Shown in pieces: positions 16,801 through 20,221 of a DNA stretch of 20,221 nt (within the stretch, counting starts at the first letter, position 1; the number at the start of each line of letters is the position of its first letter). The notes beneath the pieces are model-generated. The model was not told the DNA's origin, did not search any database, and saw nothing but the letters and a program-made list of their open reading frames with translations. A program made the translations under genes and the position numbers. The stretch is from Gemmatimonadota bacterium (lineage in GTDB: Bacteria > JBHIER01 > G020348925): the NCBI GenBank assembly GCA_020348925.1, contig CP070758.1, positions 955,878 through 976,098 of the forward strand, in the 5' to 3' direction.

Positions 16801-16935
16801 TCCGGGGGCTCCTTCGCCGGAGACAATAACAATGCGTTTTTCATAGAGTGCATAGGACTTGATACCGTTGAAGAGAATCGAGAGAAAAATAACGCTGGAA
16901 ATGATGAAGAGTGTTTTCGCTCTGAAAGTTTTCAT
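10864..16935 (-). CDS. Giant secreted beta-helix surface protein with C-terminal sorting domain
   Basis: The protein has 2023 residues. The start is ATG at 16935 with AAAGGAA upstream and a good signal peptide (MKTFRAKTLFIISSVIFLSI, cleavage near SYA at 28). An in-frame extension to 17097 runs through a relic of another gene and is not real. Domains in order: NxxGxxAF-type repeats (about 40-490: ISNTGRVIF, FNAGRVVF, VNAGGQVAF, FNDNGELAF); a CSLREA-like motif (VVNSTDDDEDIDPGDGICEC, then CTLRAAIMEANA, about 495-535); a long right-handed parallel beta-helix (about 560-1700) closed by NNWWGDASGPGGEGPGSGD; a beta-rich segment (1730-1830); an Ig-like domain with SVLLSPGDTVRFEA (about 1835-1918); and a T9SS type A-like sorting domain (NYPNPFNPVTTIEYALPE to the end, about 1938-2023). 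It is probably exported and surface-attached or released. Function is unknown; beta-helices of this kind bind or cleave polysaccharides or serve as adhesins. Confidence 0.9.
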   Translation of the reverse strand: MKTFRAKTLFIISSVIFLSILFNGIKSYALYEKRIVIVSGEGAPGTDGALFSSTLRPWPVAISNTGRVIFYAYLENDGTGYWIEENEEVTLLIRGGNEIPFLPGQIASRIKKVYMDLSGQIGVDIEYSPTGEEPYTHGFFMEDDGDMVLSVYDGMPVSAGVSLNQFTVYSFNAGRVVFLGILEGEDVHTGNSEVIAMFGPEGFRILSREGDPMTDIAGDYLNSTYASYNSENSLDGMGNTIFQVKGFDQDTRDEIGATYFWSPSDGPSKIIDSGTDPASSAFGAWRLNASGTILNKGTFENGFSIRKNGDFQKVVSIGDIADGADGATFTSFNYFVLHNTEMVSVSAATSDGMTGIWTGDETGLKKIIRVGDQVPGLEDEMVFDGIFSRIAVNAGGQVAFHDWAIDAESELWGLWVGNLDGLELVTIMDEEIEVAPGDIRTVEATWLFSDFHDGARTGADGHPTIFNDNGELAFGLTFNEGGNAFAVASSGLVVNSTDDDEDIDPGDGICECDGPEIEGKPKCTLRAAIMEANAKEGKDKITFDIPIEEEIHFIALSGELPPMTDPVTVTGSLNDQQKPDIFLDGDNLIDSDGLSITFDGTGSSIQNLIIMHFDNGIHIDGSWNNTVSGCYIGTDTEAGDVAGNHIGIMITDGNGNTIGGLVREQGNYISGNGGDGLVITGTGSKFNKVLNNVIGPRVNMVENPGNGGNGLRIEKGATKNTVSDNVISGNLEHGIYISGSSTDNTGENMISKNYIGTDFDVSLDISNALNGILIENSGGNSVGGAPDGGEIGGNIISGNRGHGIEIKGVLSSANSLKGNRIGIYDPETGAQANDGDGIFINSAPRNRIGILELSPGEGLGNQVSLNKGSGIRIEGEDATGNMIEGNLLEGNEYGVKIINAPENSVGYESTGPNNVINLHEKDGIYISGSEAINNTVHYNYIGTDEAGLGEMRNKHNGVHITNGASLNGIHQNLISGNGANGIFISGDSENDTQGNSINDNRIGTNFDGDNPIPNEKNGIHIFNSHSNRISSVNNGAFPGNIISGNQENGVLIEGTASTLSQIFNAYIGTVTGGTEALPNEKNGIKILNSSGNIIGINAAPGSIGGNLISGNGENGIEIEGPASENYINGNLIGTDREGTNPLRNEQNGILLINAWDNTLGELPGNNLISGNGENGIYIIGNGSRGNTIGGNMIGVDFDGENQLANEEHGIKIEFADENVIGGFTGIAHNVISGNKKSGILLTQSANLNSIVGNLIGSNITGDEAIFMSPGAVGIEINDSFNNTIGFMEDRFIGNLISGNYFGIKISNKRFDGDNRIKHNMIGTDLTSEKDVGNFHGISIHQSNNNVIGGSNSEDRNVISFNDYGIYIDESSDNTILGNMIGTNKNGDNPKENEWGIFIHNRSKMNVIGGSSENEGNTISGNDIGIEIRGRQAENNKILGNKIGTDKHGGFSVGNGTGIVFSETSNNQVGGYEDNDRNIISGNTVEGVLLNQSYGSKLIGNLIGTNGDRIDLHNGIGIRICGGSFLIGETSSTLSTRYLPNLIAFNDIGILLDLNYNIGRALYILSNNIFENNVGMEIHQEWQHFTPSRIEFVNILGNHVHHNQKGLIIKSFVLKLDATNKIIIENNNFENNLSDMSGIHLDNTYAVIRGNQITGDAGSALYFENSANADISDNNIYGNEGYGLKNMSPEITVSAGNNWWGDASGPGGEGPGSGDEVSAGVDFASWRTEMVSLVLSTGADTVYIPSGETDSAFIAVRNWQHPTETVEVSATDDLGWVQEPTTFTVTLEERFGGGAAIYLSVPGGTETGTMDDVIVTAVSQTDPGTIESDSFSVLVYGPVLRQIFVVPDSVLLSPGDTVRFEATGLDQFHLNLDFMPVWSATGGTIDETGLYTAGEVGGVYVVTATDATGVVQGYAHVEIQWGVGVEGDEEKSDHQIPTEFHLSQNYPNPFNPVTTIEYALPEAANVRIEIYNIMGQVVAVLIHSNQTAGFHSIQWNASGVTSGVYFYRLDTGEFQSIKRMLLLK
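12380..15070 (-). repeat. Tandem beta-helix modules within the giant gene
   Basis: The encoded protein repeats a module of about 60-70 residues, each with roughly three helix coils. The pattern is GN-ISGN--nGI-I, then N-I-gN-IGTD--G, then N--nGI-I---N-IGG. I count about eleven ISGN sites and about fourteen IGT(D/N)-type sites. Modules near the middle (for example two consecutive LISGNGENGI units around 13400-13600) are the most alike, which suggests recent duplication there, while modules at the ends are more worn. Confidence 0.8.
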
Positions 16936-16969
16936 TGGTATGGTTCCTTTCAAAAAGATGATCATCAGT

Positions 16970-17080
16970 CTACCTGAGAAACAACATGCGTTTGGTGGCA
17001 ATAAAGTCACAGGGATGAATGCGATAAAAGTAGACGCCACCTGCCACGTCGGACGTCTCCCACCGGACTGAGTGATAACC
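16970..17080 (-). pseudogene. C-terminal sorting-domain relic of a lost secreted protein
   Basis: In the minus-strand frame ending with TAG at 16970-16972, 36 codons read GYHSVRWETSDVAGGVYFYR followed by IHPCDFIATKRMLFLR. This is the closing part of an FCB C-terminal secretion domain. It parallels the last residues of the giant protein (GFHSIQWNASGVTSGVYFYR and IKRMLLLK). Upstream in the same frame (to about 17150) the resemblance fades and there is no NYPNPFNP box. It lies 34 bases before the giant gene start, in a different frame from its false N-terminal extension. It is a stump left after loss of the rest of the gene. Confidence 0.75.
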
Positions 17081-17474
17081 AGACAAACACGCCTCAATCA
17101 CTGAGCTCGCACTCTCTGGTCCAGCGGATTGTGCACATTCGGTTCCAGCCGTTTGGCTTATCCATATCGAAGAACAATTAGTTCGATTTTATTTGTTTGA
17201 TTATAACTTGCACGTCGAACTTTTTTCTGAAATTCAACATATGGACAGGTTTATCTTTAAGTTACTCAATTATCTGCCGGAAATCAAGGGAAAATCGAAT
17301 GAGCAGTGATTGTCTTTCTATTCTAACAATAAGCGAAATTGCATTTTACAGTACATCTATGTAATGTAGAGATATTTTCCCCAACTCTTTGAAGAGGAGT
17401 GACCATTTACGGCTGCTTTGCATTATTTTTGACAGAAACAAAGACTGTCCCTGATGGAGTGAAAGTGACGGTTA

Positions 17475-17751
17475 TCTTTGATATTATTCACTTTTGGGGA
17501 AGGGATTGATTTAATATCCTCCAATATTTTCAAGGAGTGATCCGTCGAACACACTCGGGTAAATTTTGGTTAAAATTCTTAGATCAGGAGAGCGGATAAA
17601 AGTTTTAAAATCATTTAATAAGGCCTGCTCTAGTCTCCCTATCTCTCAGTAATAGATAGACTTATAAAAATCTCCACTTTAAACAAGAATAAAAAACGTC
17701 GAACTTTTCAACCCGGGGGTCGCTGAAACTTTGTAGTAGCGACTAAAGGTG
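17475..17751. repeat. Dispersed intergenic repeat, copy B
   Basis: This is the same-orientation partner of 8509-8781, about 8.97 kb away. The central 135 bases (17511-17645 against 8543-8677) align without gaps, while the flanks show small indels. Near its right end GTCGCT (17719-17724) pairs with AGCGAC (17738-17743). The two copies bracket the histidine kinase, the giant protein gene and the sorting-domain relic. Confidence 0.85.
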
Positions 17752-17897
17752 CTTGTTCTCAAAGAGAACCTTTACTTTCTTCCTTTCAACCAGAGTCAAT
17801 GTTACTGTCAAAAGTAACAGAATTTGACTATAAATAATCCTTACCATTTGAGTCCTTAAATAAGTACTCTCCCCCTTATAATAGGTTTTACCTTGCT

Positions 17898-17926
17898 TTC
17901 AAATAAGAAACTGAATAGCTTAAAAT
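17898..17926 (+). promoter_or_regulatory. Candidate promoter toward the S74-domain gene
   Basis: TTCAAA (17898-17903) and TAAAAT (17921-17926) have a 17-base spacer, upstream of the kinase relic and the gene at 18052. A perfect TATAAT at 17877-17882 is a rival -10 but lacks a -35 at proper distance. Confidence 0.3.
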
Positions 17927-17947
17927 AGACCTGTCCAGAACTGGATT

Positions 17948-17962
17948 CCTCCATAAAGGAGG
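17948..17962 (+). other. CCTCC-ATAAA-GGAGG hairpin before the kinase relic
   Basis: A perfect 5-bp GC-rich stem with a 5-base loop could hide the GGAGG from ribosomes. A second GGAGG (17966-17970) remains free just before the relic ATG. Confidence 0.35.
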
Positions 17963-17976
17963 CTTGGAGGCAAGTT

Positions 17977-18021
17977 ATGATCGGTGAAACCATTTCCCAC
18001 TATAAAATCCTTGAATCTTAA
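17977..18021 (+). pseudogene. N-terminal relic of a Ser/Thr protein kinase
   Basis: After a good ribosome site (GGAGG, 6 bases before ATG), the frame reads MIGETISHYKILES and stops with TAA at 18019-18021. MIG-TISHYKILE is the very common start of Hanks-type kinases in FCB-group genomes, where it continues KLGEGGMGVVYKA. Here the Gly-rich loop and everything after it are missing, and the next gene begins 30 bases on. Either the kinase was deleted down to its first 13 codons, or its translation start region was captured by the downstream gene. A functional short leader peptide is possible but less likely. Confidence 0.65.
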
Positions 18022-18051
18022 AAGATTCAAGACAATCAGAGGAGGCAAACG

Positions 18052-19152
18052 ATGATGAAACAGGCTTCTTTTATTGGTGCCATTGTCACTTTAATATTAG
18101 TGTTGACACATGTGTCTTCAGCAGATGTGCCTCAGCTCATCAACTTCCAAGGCAAACTGCATGACAATGCTGGTAATCCGTTGACCGGTCAGTACGAGAT
18201 CACCTTTCGCATCTACACTGTAGAATCAGGAGGTACGCATATATGGACAGAAACAATCAACGTGAGTTGTAATAATGGACTGTACAATGTTATTCTGGGA
18301 TTGACAACCCCTATGAATCTCGATTTTGACGATGATTACTGGTTAAGCATCCAGATAACCGGAGATAATGAGCTCACACCCCGGTACCGGATTGTGAGTG
18401 TTCCCGTGGCATTTCGAGCAGCGGTGGCTGAGTCGGCATATCGTGTAAGTTGGAGCAATTTGACAGATGTACCTGCCGGATTTGCTGATGGGATCGACAA
18501 CGAGAGTGGTGGGGCTGGTAATGGTTGGGTAGACACTGGGAGCATAGTAAGATTAGAGACTGGGACAGACAGAGTCGGTATCGGGATGGACTTACCGGAA
18601 CACCGATTGGATGTAAAATCGTCTGGTAATATGGACGGAATGAGGGTTATCAGCAGTGATCACGATCAGTTGTTCAGAATAAGACAAAACTCTGACGGAT
18701 CATGTGGTGTTTATATCTGTGATGAAGGTGGGAACGCCAATGTTTTTCTACATGGGTCTGGTACGAATTATTTTAACGCAGGTAACGTCGGGATCGGAAG
18801 GGTAAATCCTACGTATCCGCTACACATGGGCAGTGGTGCCCATTGCACTGCTGGCGGCGTCTGGACAAATGCTTCCAGTATCAAATACAAAGAGAATGTC
18901 GAAGACCTTCCAGTGAAGGACGCGCTTGAAACTCTTGCGAGTTTGAATCCGGTTACCTTCAACTACAAAATTGACAGCGACGAGAAACATGTCGGATTTA
19001 TTGCAGAGAATGTTCCAGATCTCGTAGCCACACAACAAAGAGAAGGACTAAGCCCGATGGATATCGTGGCTGTTTTAACAAAAGTAGTTCAGGAACAACA
19101 GGAAACAATAGCAGCACTGCAAAAAGATATTGTTGAATTGAAAAAGCAATGA
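18052..19152 (+). CDS. Secreted fibre-like protein with C-terminal S74 chaperone domain
   Basis: This 366-residue protein has a signal peptide (MMKQASFIGAIVTLILVLTH, cleavage after SSA at 24) and an N-terminal domain (PQLINFQGKLHDNAGNPLTG to about 125) common in FCB surface proteins. A low-complexity linker and two fibre-type motifs follow (VGIGMDLPEHRLDV at 175-188, VGIGRVNPTYPLHM at 246-259). The C-terminus (about 273-366) is the peptidase S74/endosialidase-type intramolecular chaperone: SSIKYKENVEDLP, LNPVTFNYK, HVGFIAENVPDLV, then a coiled coil (VVQEQQETIAALQKDIVELK). In phage tail spikes this domain trimerises the fibre and cuts itself off at the Ser of the SSIKYKEN-type motif, here about Ser276. 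The ribosome site AGGAGG is 7 bases before ATG. Host surface fibre rather than prophage is likely, since no phage genes are near. Confidence 0.88.
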   Translation: MMKQASFIGAIVTLILVLTHVSSADVPQLINFQGKLHDNAGNPLTGQYEITFRIYTVESGGTHIWTETINVSCNNGLYNVILGLTTPMNLDFDDDYWLSIQITGDNELTPRYRIVSVPVAFRAAVAESAYRVSWSNLTDVPAGFADGIDNESGGAGNGWVDTGSIVRLETGTDRVGIGMDLPEHRLDVKSSGNMDGMRVISSDHDQLFRIRQNSDGSCGVYICDEGGNANVFLHGSGTNYFNAGNVGIGRVNPTYPLHMGSGAHCTAGGVWTNASSIKYKENVEDLPVKDALETLASLNPVTFNYKIDSDEKHVGFIAENVPDLVATQQREGLSPMDIVAVLTKVVQEQQETIAALQKDIVELKKQ

Positions 19153-19189
19153 GATTTGTTTGGGGGACTGCATTTGAATGTATTCTGCC

Positions 19190-19205
19190 ATTCTTGGTTG
19201 AAATA
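19190..19205. repeat. 16-base match to the left flank of repeat copy A
   Basis: ATTCTTGGTTGAAATA occurs here and at 8459-8474. In both places TCTTTGA follows exactly 50 bases after its first base (19240 and 8509). The sequence between differs. It may be the worn edge of a third repeat copy. Confidence 0.35.
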
Positions 19206-19231
19206 AACATTTTCTTTTCAAGTACGAAAAT

Positions 19232-19253
19232 CATGTTTATCTTTGAAAACATG
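19232..19253 (+). terminator. Possible terminator after the S74-domain gene
   Basis: A perfect 7-bp stem CATGTTT/AAACATG with an 8-base loop is followed by GACTTTTCGG and AATAATTTTTT. The stem is AT-rich and the T-tract is not adjacent, so the call is weak. Confidence 0.3.
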
Positions 19254-19625
19254 GACTTTTCGGAATAATTTTTTGACTCATCCTCAAAAAATGCATAATA
19301 TAAAAGAAAACCAATACTTTCATCTCATCTTGGAAAGTTTTATGTTCGAACCAAAATTGACTGCATTCACGAACGATATTTGGCCGAAATTTCACACCGA
19401 GGCTAATCAGCGCGAAGCAAAACAAGTACAAAACATAGTATTACTACATAACTCCGTAGTATATCTACACGCTGCAAAATCACCTCGTAGTTTTGTGCCG
19501 GTTGATTCGATTCTTAAGCAATTTTGCTGATTTTGTCTTTCTCTCGGTGAACAAAAAGTATGGCGACTGCAGTCCCCACCAAAAAAGTAACATTTGTAAG
19601 GAAGGTAAGTACCAATCTCAGTTTC

Positions 19626-20189
19626 TTAATTCAGTTTTCCAAACTGCAAGCATAAAGCAATGCCTCCAAAGGAGCGTTCGCTATTTATGTTGGAAAATAC
19701 GTAAAGACCGAGTCTAGAAACACCACTATGTTTTTTAAATAATTGTACTTCTACTGGAAAACCGATAGTTGAATCGATATCGATCCTCTTTCCTTTTCCG
19801 AACAAACCCGGCTGCCCTATATATCGAGACCCAGTTACTCTTGCGAATCCCGCCGCAACAGAAATATGAGTTTTTTTACCCATTGAAGCTATGCCTATGA
19901 GTACTCCAAGATCAAAAAACTCATCCCCACCACAAGCCAACCCAACACATTCAGAGTTTGCTGTGGTGCGCAAAGATACTAAAACTTGTGAAACTTGGAC
20001 ACTGAAACTTGCAACTCCTGCTAAAGATCCAAGCGAACTCAGACCTAATCCACCGTTCAGCCAAAAGACTGTCTTAGACGGATCTGATGGTGTCTGACCA
20101 TAAGTAGTTTGAGAGTATGCTAAAGTTAAAAATGAGGCAATATACATCAGAAAATGATAAACAGGCATCTTATATCTTTCAAATTTCAT
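19626..20189 (-). CDS. Small outer-membrane beta-barrel-like protein
   Basis: This 187-residue protein has a signal peptide (MKFERYKMPVYHFLMYIASF, then LTLAYSQTTYGQ with cleavage around the Gln-rich end). The mature part has alternating hydrophobic and glycine-rich strands (VFWLNGGLGLSSLGSLAGVA, HISVAAGFARVTGS, FGGIALCLQFGKLN) and ends near a C-terminal aromatic, as in small outer-membrane barrels. A Cys pair (ECVGLACGG) may form a disulfide. I chose ATG at 20189 because GGAG lies 7 bases upstream; an in-frame TTG at 20201 sits on the ribosome site itself. It converges with the S74-domain gene. No specific family is recognised. Confidence 0.65.
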   Translation of the reverse strand: MKFERYKMPVYHFLMYIASFLTLAYSQTTYGQTPSDPSKTVFWLNGGLGLSSLGSLAGVASFSVQVSQVLVSLRTTANSECVGLACGGDEFFDLGVLIGIASMGKKTHISVAAGFARVTGSRYIGQPGLFGKGKRIDIDSTIGFPVEVQLFKKHSGVSRLGLYVFSNINSERSFGGIALCLQFGKLN

Positions 20190-20221
20190 CTTTTTCTCCA
20201 AGTGTCTGTTCTAAAACTCCA

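Larger units (their letters stand above)
17081..17976. other. 900-bp intergenic region with repeat copy B and hairpins
   Basis: No intact gene is visible. The stretch 17100-17474 is probably decayed sequence upstream of the sorting-domain relic. It contains a TATAAT on the minus strand (17200-17205) without a good -35, which could serve the giant gene. Copy B of the repeat occupies 17475-17751. To its right lie a perfect GTTCTC-AAA-GAGAAC hairpin (17755-17769) and an interrupted hairpin GTCAA/GTTACT with AGTAAC/TTGAC (17795-17828). A candidate promoter for the S74 protein follows. Confidence 0.55.
19153..19625. other. Intergenic region between converging genes
   Basis: This AT-rich stretch has no supported gene. 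A frame of 95 codons (19243-19530) starts with TTG, lacks a ribosome site and has no recognisable protein features. Two hairpins are seen, CATGTTT/AAACATG (19232-19253) and TACTAC/GTAGTA (19442-19461). A 16-base match to the flank of repeat copy A lies at 19190-19205. Confidence 0.5.

Noticed and set aside
17181-17220. GTTCGA/TCGAAC inverted pair as a further LacI operator
   Set aside because: The halves are 28 bases apart and lack the central CG of the 14-bp palindrome.
19243-19530. 95-codon plus-strand frame
   Set aside because: It starts with TTG, has no ribosome site, no recognisable features, and lies in AT-rich sequence between converging genes.

Overview
The window most resembles a free-living bacterium of the FCB assemblage (candidate phyla such as KSB1, Calditrichota, Marinimicrobia or Zixibacteria). 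This placement is inferred from family traits: a C-terminal secretion domain with NYPNPFNPVTTIEYALPE, a CSLREA-type/beta-helix giant surface protein, a relic starting MIGETISHYKILE (the usual start of FCB Ser/Thr kinases), and an S74-terminated secreted protein. No rRNA, tRNA, CRISPR array or intact transposase was found.

Region 1 (1-8300, minus strand) is a sugar-utilisation locus. Reading leftward from a promoter at 8266-8294: a GH130 mannoside phosphorylase, a LacI-family repressor, a solute-binding lipoprotein, a MalK-type ATPase, MalF- and MalG-type permeases, and an (alpha/alpha)6-barrel lipoprotein. Spacing is tight (6-108 bp), so this is probably one operon. A second promoter at 545-573 drives a further secreted protein cut off by the left edge. 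A 14-bp palindrome, TCGAANCGNTTCGA, sits just downstream of the -10 of both promoters and occurs a third time inside the long leader of the left-edge gene. It is the likely operator of the local LacI protein. The inferred pathway is import of a beta-mannoside-type oligosaccharide and phosphorolysis in the cytoplasm, with induction through LacI.

Region 2 (8221-9123) is a long AT-rich intergenic stretch carrying copy A of a roughly 275-bp repeat. Region 3 (9124-16935, minus) holds an orphan 7TM sensor histidine kinase and a 2023-residue secreted protein (NxxGxxAF repeats, CSLREA-like motif, long right-handed beta-helix, Ig-like region, C-terminal sorting domain). Just upstream lies the 3' relic of another protein with the same kind of sorting domain.

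Region 4 (17081-18051) is gene-poor. It carries copy B of the repeat, several hairpins and a 14-codon relic of a Ser/Thr kinase start. Region 5 (18052-20221) has a secreted protein with a C-terminal S74 intramolecular chaperone domain facing a small outer-membrane-barrel-like protein. The 17-18 kb segment looks like a site of repeated gene loss, with two independent gene stumps and a dispersed repeat.
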